Source of the DNA: Marinobacter flavimaris
GTDB lineage: Bacteria > Pseudomonadota > Gammaproteobacteria > Pseudomonadales > Oleiphilaceae
Reading direction: 5' to 3'
Assembly (NCBI RefSeq): GCF_002933295.1
Contig: NZ_PSSW01000001.1
Span: forward strand, 434,001 to 498,000
DNA: 64,000 nt
Every line of letters starts with the position of its first letter. The stretch's first letter is position 1. The position numbers and the translations under genes are program-made. The notes under the pieces were generated by a model that worked only from the letters and a program-made list of their open reading frames with translations, did no database searches and was not told the DNA's origin. This document shows, one piece after another, positions 35,603 through 46,131 of this stretch.

Positions 35603-36540
35603 CCTATGCGGCCTCCGGGTCCCAGCAGCAATTTGAGGGTCGCTGCGGGGTCATTCGCCGTGGACACTTCTGCCATGGTAACGCCGGAGGTACGGAAACA
35701 CTCTGCCAGCCGGTGTTCATGGTTGGTGACTTTCTCGTGCCAGGCCTTCTGGAACCGGAGGTTTCCGGCATCGAACCACACCGGTCCGTCCGGGCCGGCC
35801 ACCGCAAAGCGTCCGCTTTTCGGCAACTCTTTTTCCAATGGATCCACGATCCTCAGGGCGCTAACGCCGTTATGGCGGGCGAGCGCGCCGAGCAGGGTGC
35901 CCGTCTCCTCTGAGATATCCAGGAAATCGCTGATCACGAAAATCCGGCTACCGGTATGGGCCACCCTGCGAGCCTCGGTCAGTGCCATGTCCAGGCGGCT
36001 CTGGCCGGACGGCTCGTTTTGTTCCGGCCCTCGATTATCCCTTCTTTGCAGTTCATCGAGAGTATCCAGCAGTCGCAGCACTGATTTCTTCCGCCGCGCC
36101 GGGCGAAGCACTCTCAGGGCCTCGTCGTTAAAGACAATGCCACCTACCTGATCGCCCGACCAGAGTGCCAGCCAGGCCAGAATGGAGGCGATCTGTGCGC
36201 AACGAACCTGCTTGAAGGCGCCGGTACTGGCAAAAAACAGGCTTGGGCCGAGATCGCAAAGAAGAAGAACGGGCCGTTCCCGTTCCTCCTCATAAAGCTT
36301 GGTATGGGGCTCCTGACGCCGCGCCGTTACCCGCCAGTCGATGCTACGGATGTCGTCCCCGGGCTGGTACAACCGTACCTCGGCAAACGCCATGCCCCGG
36401 CCGCGTTGCGGCGAGCGCTGCAAGCCGGCCTGACGCGTCCGAACCGGGCGGGCAGAGGGCAGTTTCAGTGCCCGTGCGTCTGCCTGCAGGCGGATCAGAT
36501 CCGGTAGGCCGATGTGCGTTATTGCGTCGGTGTTGCCCAT
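35599..36540 (-). CDS. DUF58 domain protein
   Basis: The 313-residue protein has the DUF58 signature LYQPGDDIRSIDWRVTARR followed by the degenerate VWA-like core LLLCDLGPSLFFAS. These proteins are near-constant partners of MoxR ATPases; their activity is unknown. It lies 37 bases after the MoxR gene and overlaps the DUF4381 gene by four bases. Confidence 0.92.
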   Translation of the reverse strand: MGNTDAITHIGLPDLIRLQADARALKLPSARPVRTRQAGLQRSPQRGRGMAFAEVRLYQPGDDIRSIDWRVTARRQEPHTKLYEEERERPVLLLCDLGPSLFFASTGAFKQVRCAQIASILAWLALWSGDQVGGIVFNDEALRVLRPARRKKSVLRLLDTLDELQRRDNRGPEQNEPSGQSRLDMALTEARRVAHTGSRIFVISDFLDISEETGTLLGALARHNGVSALRIVDPLEKELPKSGRFAVAGPDGPVWFDAGNLRFQKAWHEKVTNHEHRLAECFRTSGVTMAEVSTANDPAATLKLLLGPGGRIG

Positions 36541-36577
36541 GCCTGACGGCTCCCGTGTCTTGCTTCCGTCGATGGCT

Positions 36578-37540
<963 letters not shown>

Positions 37541-37703
37541 TGGAAATGACTGCTCTCTGTATCTGAGGATTTTCCGGAGAAACCCGTATCGTGCGTAGGT
37601 AGTTGCCGAAGTTTTGGCGTCTGGCCGGCAAAAATCAAGGGTTTGACTATGCTTATGTGACGATACGCCGATTACGTTTATTTCACACTAACTGAGGTCG
37701 ACC

Positions 37704-40700
37704 ATGAATGCGCTGACAGTGGCCAGCAAGGATCAATTCTTTGAACAGTTGGCTGACGCTTTCGCTAAGAAGATTTCCAAAACCGAAGCCAAGAAAATCA
37801 GCGAATTTGCCAAGCAGCATTATGCTCATATTCCCCTTGAAGAGTTGGTCAGTCGACGATTTGCGGATACCTACGGCGCCGTTCTGGCCGCCTGGCAGTT
37901 TCTGCAGAAGCGGTCTGCCGAGGAAACTCCGGTTGCTGTTTTCAACCCCGACCTGGAGAGTGACGGTTGGCAATCGACCCACACCGTTGTTTTTATCCTG
38001 CATCCGAACATTCCGTTTCTGATCGATTCCCTGCGCATTGCGATCAACCACCGGGAGATCGGTACCCATTCTATCCAGCACTCGATCCTGCAGGTGAACC
38101 GCGACCAGAATGGCAAACTCGAGAAGCTGCACACGTCTAAAAAGAAAGCCTCCGGTTCGGACTACGAGGCGTTCATTGTCCTCGAGATTGATCGGCACAG
38201 TAATCCCGAGGATCTCCGTGATCTGGAAGATACCCTGCAGAACGTGCTTCATGAGGTGCGGATCGCTGTCAGCGACTTCCCGGTAGTTACCGAGAAAGTG
38301 AACGAGATTCTCGGTGAGCTGGACAACACCACGGCGGGCATTAACGAGGAGCAGAAAGAAGAGGCCAGGGCGTTTCTGGAATGGCTCGCCCGGGACCATT
38401 TTACGTTCCTTGGCTACGATGAGTACGACTTTGCCAAGGACAAGAGTGGCATGGTGGTGCGTCGGGTAGAGAATTCCGAACTGGGTATCCTCCGGGTCAA
38501 TAACGAGCGCCCGGACCGGGTTCGCCTGAACGAACTGCCGCAGCGCACGCGCCACGAGATGACCCGAAGCGATGATATTTTCATCTTCGCCAAATCGGCC
38601 CAGCGCTCGCGGGTGCATCGGCCCGCCTACCCGGACTACATCGCAGTCAAGAAATTCAACAGCAAAGGCGAGGTAGTCGGTGAGCGGCGGTTCCTGGGCC
38701 TTTACACCGCCCGCGTCTATAACGAGCGGCCGGACGAGATTCCCCTGCTGCGCCGTAAATTCCAGAGCGTGATGAAACGGTCCGGTTTTCTGCGTGACGA
38801 CTACGCCGGTAAAGAACTCGAACAGATCCTGACAGTGTATCCCCGGGACGAACTGTTCCAGATCGAGCAGGATGAACTGCTCAAGGTGGCCAAAAGTATC
38901 CTGTACATCCAGGAGCGTCGCCGGATCGAATTGTTCCTGCGGGAAGACGTTTATGGGCAGTTCGTTACCTGTCTGGCGTTCTTTCCGAGGGACATCTACA
39001 ACACCGAACTACGGCTGAAAGTCGAGCAGGTGCTGGTTGACCGGTTGGGAGCGGAAGACGTCGAGTTTGTCACCCACTTTTCCGAGTCGGTCCTTGCGCG
39101 GGTCCAGTTCACCATCCGGGTACCCCAGGTCGAGAACCGCCAACTGCCCACGGCGGAGATCCGGGAAAAGGTTATCGAGCTTGCCCAGTCCTGGCGTGAT
39201 GGGTTGTCTGAAGCCCTGAGTGAGGCCTGGGGCGAAGAGCAGGGCAATGAGCTCTATCGCTTGTGGGCGGGCGGTTTTCCGGCCAGCTACACCGATATGT
39301 TCTCGCCCAGGCGAGCGGCGATCGACCTGGAGCATATCGCTTCATCGGCGAACAATCATGACCTTGCCATGAGCTTCTACCGGGCTCTGGAAGAAGACGA
39401 GAGCACGCTGCATTTCAAGCTTTTCTACCCGGACGAACCGTTGCCGCTTTCCGATGTGATGCCGATCTTCGACAACCTCGGCTTCCGGGTTATCGGCGAA
39501 CATCCCTTCGAGGTCATCGACCGGCACAACAAAACGGTGTGGATTCACGACTTCACGCTCCAGGCTCACCAGGGGACTGTTGTCGATATTCATCGTATCC
39601 GTCCGATCTTTGAGGAGCTGTTCCGCCGGGTGTGGTACGGAGAAGCGGAAAACGACGCCTTCAACCGGATGCTGCTCTCTTCCTACATGAGCTGGCGGGA
39701 AATCGCGCTGTTGCGGACCTACGCCCGGTATATGCGCCAGATACGCTTTTCCAACAGTCAGACCTTTATCTCCAACACGCTGGTGAACCACGTTGAACTG
39801 ACCCGCCTGTTGCTGGAATTTTTCGAAATACGTTTCAATCCGGAGCGTTACCAGAGCCCCGGGAAGAGCCAGGCGGCCCAGCAGAAACTGGAAATCGAAT
39901 TCAATGCCGGCCTCGAAAATGTGGAGAACCTCAGTGAGGACCGGGTGCTTCGGCTCTACCTGGAATTGATCCAGGCGACCCTGCGTACCAACTACTACCA
40001 GCATTGCGAGTCCGGTGGTCCCAAGCCCTACATCAGCGTGAAGTTTGATCCATCCCGGATTCCGGACATGCCATTGCCCATGCCAATGTTCGAGATTTTC
40101 GTGTACTCGCCGCGCGTCGAAGGCGTACACCTGCGGGGTGGCAAGGTCGCCCGCGGCGGCTTGCGCTGGTCAGATCGGTTTGAGGATTACCGCACCGAGA
40201 TTCTGGGGCTGGTCAAGGCCCAGCAGGTCAAGAATGCGGTTATCGTGCCGGTCGGCGCCAAAGGTGGCTTTGTGGCCAAGCGCCTGCCGGATCCGTCGGA
40301 CAGGGAAGCTTTCCAGGCCGAGGGCATCGAAGCCTATAAGACATTTATCCGGGGGTTGCTGGATATCACCGACAATCTGGTGGATGCCGGCATTGCGCCG
40401 CCGGAACGGGTGATCCGTCATGACGACGACGATCATTACCTGGTTGTGGCGGCTGACAAGGGTACGGCAACCTTCTCGGACATCGCCAATGGTCTGGCCG
40501 CGGAATACGGTTTCTGGATGGGCGATGCCTTCGCCTCCGGCGGAAGCAATGGTTACGACCACAAGAAAATGGGCATCACGGCCCGGGGTGCCTGGGTCTC
40601 TGTAGAGCGGCATTTCCGGGAAATGGGCATCAACCCCGGGCTGGACGAGTTCACCGCCATCGGCATTGGCGACATGGGTGGTGATGTCTTCGGCAATGGC

Positions 40701-42590
40701 ATGTTGTGCTCAGAGAAGACCAAGCTGGTCGCTGCTTTCAACCACGTGCATATCTTTGTCGACCCTTCACCGGATCCGGAGAAGAGCTACAAGGAACGGA
40801 TGCGTCTGTTCGGACTTCCGCGATCCGCCTGGACCGATTACGACAGCAAGCTGATTTCCAAGGGAGGCGGGGTTTTCAGCCGGAATTCAAAATCTATCCC
40901 GGTCAGCCCGGAAATGAAGAAACTGCTGGGTATCAAATCGGATCGGGTGCCACCAAACATGCTGATCTCGCACATCCTCAAGGCCCAGGTCGACCTGCTC
41001 TGGGTCGGTGGCATTGGCACCTATGTGAAGGCCGCCAGTGAATCCCACAGTGATGTGGGCGACAAGGCCAACGACGGTCTGCGGATCAACGGTTCGGATC
41101 TTCGCTGCAAGGTGGTCGGTGAGGGCGGCAACCTTGGGCTTACCCAGCTCGGTCGCATTGAATTTGCGCTCAAGGGCGGACGCCTGAACACGGACTTTAT
41201 CGACAACTCCGGCGGTGTGGATTGTTCTGACCACGAGGTCAACATGAAGATCCTGCTCAACCGGGCCGTTGCCATGGGTGATCTCACTAACAAGCAGCGC
41301 AACATCATGCTTGAGGAGATGACCGATGACGTCGCGGAGTTGGTGCTCAAGAACAACTACCGGCAGACCCAGGCCATCAGTATTGCCAGCGAGGATGCAG
41401 CGACCCGGCTGGAAGAGTATCGCCGGCTGATGAATACCTTTGAGAGCGAGGGCAAGCTCAACCGTGCCCTGGAGTTCCTGCCCGATGACGAGACCCTGTC
41501 CGAGCGCAAGCTGGACAAGAAAGGGCTGACCCGGCCGGAACTGTCGGTTCTCATTTCCTATGTGAAGGGCGACCTGAAGCAGACCTTGATCGACAGCACC
41601 CTGCCTGACGATCCCCTGCTGGCCGGTGAAATGTACAAGGTGTTTCCCAGGGATCTGACCCAGAAATTCTCGAAGGAGCTGGGAGAGCATCAGCTGCGGC
41701 GTGAAATCATCGCGACACAGATTGCCAATGACATGGTCAACCACATGGGGATTACCTTTGTGGAGCGTTTGAACCAGTCTACGGGGGCCGATGCCGCCTC
41801 TATTGCTCTGGCCTGGATTATCGCCCGTGACGTGTTCCGCATTGATAACTGGTGGGACAGGATTGAAGCCCTGGATTTCCATGTCTCAGCCCAGCTACAG
41901 ATGGAGCTGATGCAGGACCTGATGCGCCTGATGCGCCGTTCGGTGCGCTGGCTGTTACGCAACCGTCGGGCGGAGCTGAGCATTCAGCACCACATGGAGC
42001 GCTTTGCCGACAGCGTCTGGGCGATTACAGCGGGGCTGCCCGAGTATCTTGGTGATCAGGCGAAAACCACCTGGGAGAAACGGCATCAGGCTCTGGTGGA
42101 TGCCGGGCTGCCATCAGAGCTGGCGTCCGTGGTTTCGGGTACCGGCCACCTGTACTCGTCTCTGGGTATCATCGAGGCCCACGAAGCCTCTGGCATGCCA
42201 CTGAAGACGGTGGCCAATCTCTACTATGAGCTGGGTGACCGCCTGGATCTGAACTGGTTCGCGAGCGCCATTGCATCGCTGCAGCCCGGCTCACACTGGC
42301 AGGCCCTGGCCCGGGAAAGTTTCCGGGAAGATCTCGACTGGCAGCAGCGGGCGCTAACCACCGGTGTCTTGAAGCTGGCAGACAAGCCGGAAGACGTGCC
42401 GGCCTGCGTGGAGGCGTGGCTGTCCCGCCATCAGCAGATGATCGACCGCTGGAAATCCATGCTTTCCGAGCTCAAGGGTGTGCGGGAGCCGGAGTACGCC
42501 ATGTTCTCTGTGGCCCTGCGTGAGTTGCTGGATCTGGCCCAGAGCACCATGCATCAGCCTCATGCGGAGGTGGAAGTGCAGACCAACTGA
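37704..42590 (+). CDS. gdhB: NAD-specific glutamate dehydrogenase, large (about 180 kDa) type
   Basis: This enzyme oxidises glutamate to 2-oxoglutarate with NAD. The 1628-residue length is characteristic of the large GDH class. The N-terminal half has ACT-like regulatory regions, and the catalytic core begins near residue 790 with the substrate-binding lysine region (HLRGGKVARGGLRWSDR, then VGAKGGFV) and the dinucleotide region IGIGDMGGDVFGNGM. The ATG at 37704 opens the protein MNALTVASKDQFFEQL. It stands alone, divergent from the MoxR operon. Confidence 0.96.
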   Translation: MNALTVASKDQFFEQLADAFAKKISKTEAKKISEFAKQHYAHIPLEELVSRRFADTYGAVLAAWQFLQKRSAEETPVAVFNPDLESDGWQSTHTVVFILHPNIPFLIDSLRIAINHREIGTHSIQHSILQVNRDQNGKLEKLHTSKKKASGSDYEAFIVLEIDRHSNPEDLRDLEDTLQNVLHEVRIAVSDFPVVTEKVNEILGELDNTTAGINEEQKEEARAFLEWLARDHFTFLGYDEYDFAKDKSGMVVRRVENSELGILRVNNERPDRVRLNELPQRTRHEMTRSDDIFIFAKSAQRSRVHRPAYPDYIAVKKFNSKGEVVGERRFLGLYTARVYNERPDEIPLLRRKFQSVMKRSGFLRDDYAGKELEQILTVYPRDELFQIEQDELLKVAKSILYIQERRRIELFLREDVYGQFVTCLAFFPRDIYNTELRLKVEQVLVDRLGAEDVEFVTHFSESVLARVQFTIRVPQVENRQLPTAEIREKVIELAQSWRDGLSEALSEAWGEEQGNELYRLWAGGFPASYTDMFSPRRAAIDLEHIASSANNHDLAMSFYRALEEDESTLHFKLFYPDEPLPLSDVMPIFDNLGFRVIGEHPFEVIDRHNKTVWIHDFTLQAHQGTVVDIHRIRPIFEELFRRVWYGEAENDAFNRMLLSSYMSWREIALLRTYARYMRQIRFSNSQTFISNTLVNHVELTRLLLEFFEIRFNPERYQSPGKSQAAQQKLEIEFNAGLENVENLSEDRVLRLYLELIQATLRTNYYQHCESGGPKPYISVKFDPSRIPDMPLPMPMFEIFVYSPRVEGVHLRGGKVARGGLRWSDRFEDYRTEILGLVKAQQVKNAVIVPVGAKGGFVAKRLPDPSDREAFQAEGIEAYKTFIRGLLDITDNLVDAGIAPPERVIRHDDDDHYLVVAADKGTATFSDIANGLAAEYGFWMGDAFASGGSNGYDHKKMGITARGAWVSVERHFREMGINPGLDEFTAIGIGDMGGDVFGNGMLCSEKTKLVAAFNHVHIFVDPSPDPEKSYKERMRLFGLPRSAWTDYDSKLISKGGGVFSRNSKSIPVSPEMKKLLGIKSDRVPPNMLISHILKAQVDLLWVGGIGTYVKAASESHSDVGDKANDGLRINGSDLRCKVVGEGGNLGLTQLGRIEFALKGGRLNTDFIDNSGGVDCSDHEVNMKILLNRAVAMGDLTNKQRNIMLEEMTDDVAELVLKNNYRQTQAISIASEDAATRLEEYRRLMNTFESEGKLNRALEFLPDDETLSERKLDKKGLTRPELSVLISYVKGDLKQTLIDSTLPDDPLLAGEMYKVFPRDLTQKFSKELGEHQLRREIIATQIANDMVNHMGITFVERLNQSTGADAASIALAWIIARDVFRIDNWWDRIEALDFHVSAQLQMELMQDLMRLMRRSVRWLLRNRRAELSIQHHMERFADSVWAITAGLPEYLGDQAKTTWEKRHQALVDAGLPSELASVVSGTGHLYSSLGIIEAHEASGMPLKTVANLYYELGDRLDLNWFASAIASLQPGSHWQALARESFREDLDWQQRALTTGVLKLADKPEDVPACVEAWLSRHQQMIDRWKSMLSELKGVREPEYAMFSVALRELLDLAQSTMHQPHAEVEVQTN

Positions 42591-42655
42591 GTATTGCTTT
42601 GGGATGCGTATTCCCGTTCAATCGCCGGACGGGAATCATCAAACGGAGTGGGATA

Positions 42656-43339
42656 ATGGGTCAGCTTGACCATCTTCTGGAAAAAAACCGGGCCTGGGCA
42701 GACGGTATCAAGGCCCAGGATCCGCAGTTTTTTACCCGCCTGTCGAATCAGCAGGCACCGGAATACCTGTGGATTGGTTGCGCAGACAGCCGCGTGCCCG
42801 CCAACCAGATCGTCGATCTTCTGCCGGGGGAGCTTTTTGTTCACCGGAACGTGGCCAACGTGGTTGTCCACACGGATTTTAACTGTCTGTCGGTACTGCA
42901 GTTCGCCATCGAAGTATTGAAGGTCAAACATGTCCTGGTGGTTGGCCACTATGGCTGTGGCGGCGTCAGGGCGGCATTGCTCAATGAAGGATTTGGACTG
43001 ATCAGCAACTGGCTTCGACACGTTCAGGATGTCCGTGACCGGCATCAGCAAGTACTCGATGCCCTGCCGGGCGTTCAGGATCGGGTCGACCGTCTGTGCG
43101 AACTCAACGTGGTTGAGCAGGTGGGGCATGTTTGCCAGAACAGCATTGTTCAGGAAGCCTGGCGGCGGGGTCAGCCGCTCACGGTTCATGGCTTTGTCTA
43201 CGATGTCTCGGATGGGGTTCTGCGGGATATGGGGTTGTCGGTAGCCTGCGAGGAAGATCGTGAGCGGGTACGGCAGAACAGCATCGATGAGCTGGTTCAG
43301 AGGCCGGTACGCTCTGGACGCCAGAAAATCATGCAGTGA
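42656..43339 (+). CDS. can: Beta-class carbonic anhydrase
   Basis: The enzyme interconverts CO2 and bicarbonate. With ATG 42656 (MGQLDHLLEKNRAW) the product is 227 residues. All zinc ligands are present: C42 and the neighbouring D44 in CADSRVPA, and H98 and C101 in HYGCGG. The upstream frame extension lacks similarity. The sequence is closest to the Can (CynT2) group. Confidence 0.96.
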   Translation: MGQLDHLLEKNRAWADGIKAQDPQFFTRLSNQQAPEYLWIGCADSRVPANQIVDLLPGELFVHRNVANVVVHTDFNCLSVLQFAIEVLKVKHVLVVGHYGCGGVRAALLNEGFGLISNWLRHVQDVRDRHQQVLDALPGVQDRVDRLCELNVVEQVGHVCQNSIVQEAWRRGQPLTVHGFVYDVSDGVLRDMGLSVACEEDRERVRQNSIDELVQRPVRSGRQKIMQ

Positions 43340-43459
43340 AGAATGTAAAATTGCGTCAAAAATTCGTGAAGGGCGTCACTTCCTGACCCTCGGCGTCATC
43401 ACAGTTGGTCACCTCCTGCTTTGCTAGAGTAGATACTGCAGTAAGCGAGGAGTGTGACC

Positions 43460-43633
43460 ATGAAAGAATTGATGCAAAAAGCCCTGACAGTTCTGAACCA
43501 GAGGAAAGATGCCACGGCCAGCGCGGAGTCACGGGGTCGGGGGCGGAAATCGTCTGATGCCGGTCAGGCTGAGGACTGGGGTATGTCACCGGAGGACGCC
43601 CTGAGGGTTGGAACGGTTGCCCGTTACAAGTGA
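43460..43633 (+). CDS. Unrecognised small protein of 57 residues
   Basis: An ATG at 43460, 7 bases after a GCGAGGAG ribosome site, opens a frame ending TGA at 43631-43633. The peptide begins MKELMQKALTVLNQRKDA, has a basic Arg/Gly middle (SRGRGRKSS), and ends MSPEDALRVGTVARYK. I do not recognise a family. The ribosome site, the codon-like composition and the location in an otherwise empty 418-base gap support a real gene. It has no signal peptide or membrane segment; the basic middle could contact nucleic acid, which is speculation. Confidence 0.55.
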   Translation: MKELMQKALTVLNQRKDATASAESRGRGRKSSDAGQAEDWGMSPEDALRVGTVARYK

Positions 43634-43664
43634 TTGAAGATTTGATGGTATTTCCTCTCTGAAG

Positions 43665-43702
43665 GCCCTCCGGTCTCCGTCTTTCAAGGGAGACGCGAGG
43701 GC
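43665..43702. terminator. Stem-loop after the 57-residue gene
   Basis: GCCCTC pairs with GAGGGC and, inside it, GTCTCC pairs with GGAGAC around a 10-base loop, with a small internal loop between the two stems. No T run follows, so it may be a weak terminator or a leader structure ahead of rsmC rather than a classical rho-independent terminator. Confidence 0.35.
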
Positions 43703-43757
43703 TCATTCCGGTTAGCATATCCCGTCTTTGAACTACCCACTCGGGATAAGCCCATCA

Positions 43758-44804
43758 ATGTCATTGCCCAATTCCCATGAAGTCCTGTTGCGAAACCGCC
43801 ACCTTGTGCAGGGGAGGCTGGCCCTTTTGGGCGTATCCGCTGGTGAGCTGCTGACGGATTTGCCCGCTGGCGGTATGGCAATGAGTGAGCATGCCGGTGT
43901 GTGTGCCTCACTCAGCGGGCGCGACGGCTGGCAGATCTGTTTTGGCTACGACGATCCTGCTCTGGCTGCCGATACCTTTGACACACTCGTGGTTTTTCTT
44001 CCCAAGGCCCGGGCGGAGCTTGACCTGCGTCTTGCCCTGGCACGCTGGCTGGCAGCACCCCGCGCTCGACTGGTGCTGGTAGGTGAGAAGAAAGAAGGCA
44101 TTGCCGGGGCCGTGAAACAACTCAAGGCCGTGGCGCCGCAGGCTACCAAGACCGATAGCGCCCGGCATTGCCAGGTCTGGTGTGCTGAGAATATCGAACC
44201 TCTTCCAGAATTCTCGCTTCGGGAGTGGATGACCTGGACCGGGATTGACTGCCAGTCGGTTCATCTGGATGTTGCCGGACTGCCCGGTATTTTCAGTCTT
44301 GGTGAGCTGGACGACGGTACCCGCTTGCTGATGGAAACGCTGGACAGGGCGCCTCTGCGGTCTGGCCCGGTTCTGGATTTTGCCTGTGGTGCGGGTGTCC
44401 TCGGTGCCTGGCTCCATCGCTGGCAAGAGCGGCAGGACCTTCCCCGGCTGACGATCGACGGGATTGATGTTCAGTCCCAGGCCGTTATCTGTGCAAGGGC
44501 CACCTATGAGCGCAATGGCGTTTCCGGGCGGATCATGGCTTCGGACGGCCTTCCGGGCATCGAGGGTTCATGGCCCGTTATTCTCAGTAATCCACCCTTT
44601 CACTCTGGTGTCAGAACAGACCTGTCGATGACTGAGCGTTTTCTTCGGGAGGTAGTGCGCCATCTGGCGCCGGGTGGTGAGGTGCGCCTGGTGGCGAACA
44701 GTTTTCTGCCCTACGAGCCATTGATGAAGCGCTGTATCGGCCCGGTTGAACGATTGCGGGAGAATCAGCGTTTTACCGTTTATCGCGCTTTTCGACGTTC
44801 CTGA
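43758..44804 (+). CDS. rsmC: 16S rRNA (guanine-N2)-methyltransferase RsmC
   Basis: RsmC methylates G1207 of 16S rRNA. With ATG 43758 (MSLPNSHEVLLRNRHL) it is 348 residues, made of two tandem Rossmann-like halves. Only the C-terminal one is catalytic, with SAM loop VLDFACGAGVLGAW near 205-218 and the NPPF motif at 278-281. A TTG 30 bases upstream in the same frame is less likely. The paralogue RlmG follows. Confidence 0.92.
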   Translation: MSLPNSHEVLLRNRHLVQGRLALLGVSAGELLTDLPAGGMAMSEHAGVCASLSGRDGWQICFGYDDPALAADTFDTLVVFLPKARAELDLRLALARWLAAPRARLVLVGEKKEGIAGAVKQLKAVAPQATKTDSARHCQVWCAENIEPLPEFSLREWMTWTGIDCQSVHLDVAGLPGIFSLGELDDGTRLLMETLDRAPLRSGPVLDFACGAGVLGAWLHRWQERQDLPRLTIDGIDVQSQAVICARATYERNGVSGRIMASDGLPGIEGSWPVILSNPPFHSGVRTDLSMTERFLREVVRHLAPGGEVRLVANSFLPYEPLMKRCIGPVERLRENQRFTVYRAFRRS

Positions 44805-44807
44805 ACG

Positions 44808-44831
44808 AAAAAAGCCCCTGGGGTGAGGGGC
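44808..44831 (-). terminator. Possible rho-independent terminator read on the minus strand
   Basis: On the minus strand a six-base-pair stem (GCCCCT with AGGGGC, six-base loop) is followed directly by six T. The nearest minus-strand gene upstream is ribE, more than 1.3 kb away, so it may stop antisense transcription through rlmG. On the plus strand there is no T run after the stem. Confidence 0.4.
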
Positions 44832-44904
44832 AAGAGGTTCGCGTCCAGAACAACGGAGCCAACCGGAAAAGGGATGTTCAGCGTGAACACCTTCCACGTT
44901 AGGG

Positions 44905-44932
44905 TTAATTTCTAGAATAAACAGCCTAGAAT
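44905..44932 (+). promoter_or_regulatory. Candidate sigma-70 promoter for rlmG
   Basis: TTAATT (44905-44910) and TAGAAT (44927-44932) are separated by 16 bases, upstream of the rlmG start at 44961. The hexamers are moderate matches, so this is a suggestion only. Confidence 0.35.
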
Positions 44933-44960
44933 GGCGCTTTTGTGACAAAAGGCCTCCAGC

Positions 44961-46118
44961 ATGCCCGAAATGACAACCGCCCAACTTGATTTCTCCGGAG
45001 GCTCACTGATTCTTGCCCGGCCAGGCACTGGTGATCCGACGCTGAGGGCATGGGATGCGGCGGACGAGCTTCTGCTTGAGGAAGCCATTTGCGCGGCGGC
45101 AGCCCTGGGTGAGCCCCGTGTTCTGGTGGTGGATGATCAGTTCGGGGCTCTTTCACTGGGGCTGGCAGCGCTCTCTCCGACCGTGGTGGCCGACAGTGCT
45201 GTGTTGCCCGCTGCCCTGGCACATAATGCTTCTTTGAATCCGGAAGTCACGCCACCTGAATCTGTTTTCAGCTGGATTAATGCGCCCGAGGGCCCGTTTG
45301 ACCTGGTGGTATTGAGAATACCCCGCCAGGCCGACTATCTGGCCTGGTTGCTGCGCTGGCTCAATCGCGTGATGGCGGATTCCGGCGTGTTGCTGGCAGG
45401 CGGCATGATCAAGCACCTACCGGCAAGAAGCGTTGATGTGTTCGCCGAAGCTGTACGGACAGAGCAGGTGCTGCCGGCGCGAAAGAAAGCGCGGGTGATT
45501 CGATGTAACAGGGGCGCTGCGACTCTCGCGGATTGGTCAGCGACCTGGAAAGGTTACCGATTGGGCGACCGAAAAGGTGATGTGGGCATAGAGGCATTGC
45601 CGGCGGTGTTTGCCCGGGAAAAGCTGGATATCGGCACCCGCCTGATGTTGCCACATGTGGTCAACGAGGTGTCGACGGCCAGGGCTGGCGATTCGGCGCT
45701 TGATCTGGCCTGCGGTAACGGCGTACTGGGCTTGGCGGCGCTGTCGGAGCGACGGGGTCTGCAGTTGGTTTTCAGCGATGTTTCAAGCCAGGCTGTGCTC
45801 AGTGCCCGTCGTAATGTTGAAAAAGCCTTTCCGGATGCCAAAGCCGCTTTTTCCCATCGCGACGGTGTTGAGTCCGATCTGGGAGCCTTTGATCTGATAC
45901 TACTGAACCCGCCGTTCCACGAGGGTGGTGTGGTCGGTGATCACATCGCACTTCGGTTATTCGAGCAGGCGTCGCAACACCTGAGGCCGGGCGGTCGCCT
46001 GCTCCTGGTAGGAAATCGACACCTTGGCTATCACCGAAGCCTGCGCCGGTACTTTTCGTCAGTGCAGCAGCTGGACGCCAGCCCCAAGTTCGTGGTGTTT
46101 CGGGCTGGCAACCGCTGA
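44961..46118 (+). CDS. rlmG: 23S rRNA (guanine-N2)-methyltransferase RlmG
   Basis: RlmG methylates G1835 of 23S rRNA. The 385-residue protein has the same two-domain plan as RsmC: a degenerate N-terminal Rossmann domain and a catalytic C-terminal domain with LDLACGNGVLGLAA near 247-260 and NPPF at 316-319. It is distinguished from RsmC by its greater length and N-terminal sequence. It lies directly after rsmC, and its 3' end faces ribE 13 bases away. Confidence 0.85.
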   Translation: MPEMTTAQLDFSGGSLILARPGTGDPTLRAWDAADELLLEEAICAAAALGEPRVLVVDDQFGALSLGLAALSPTVVADSAVLPAALAHNASLNPEVTPPESVFSWINAPEGPFDLVVLRIPRQADYLAWLLRWLNRVMADSGVLLAGGMIKHLPARSVDVFAEAVRTEQVLPARKKARVIRCNRGAATLADWSATWKGYRLGDRKGDVGIEALPAVFAREKLDIGTRLMLPHVVNEVSTARAGDSALDLACGNGVLGLAALSERRGLQLVFSDVSSQAVLSARRNVEKAFPDAKAAFSHRDGVESDLGAFDLILLNPPFHEGGVVGDHIALRLFEQASQHLRPGGRLLLVGNRHLGYHRSLRRYFSSVQQLDASPKFVVFRAGNR

Positions 46119-46131
46119 ATAACCTGTCAGA

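Noticed and set aside
37643..37678. A TTGACT hexamer upstream of gdhB considered as a promoter -35.
   Set aside because: No reasonable -10 hexamer occurs 15-19 bases downstream.
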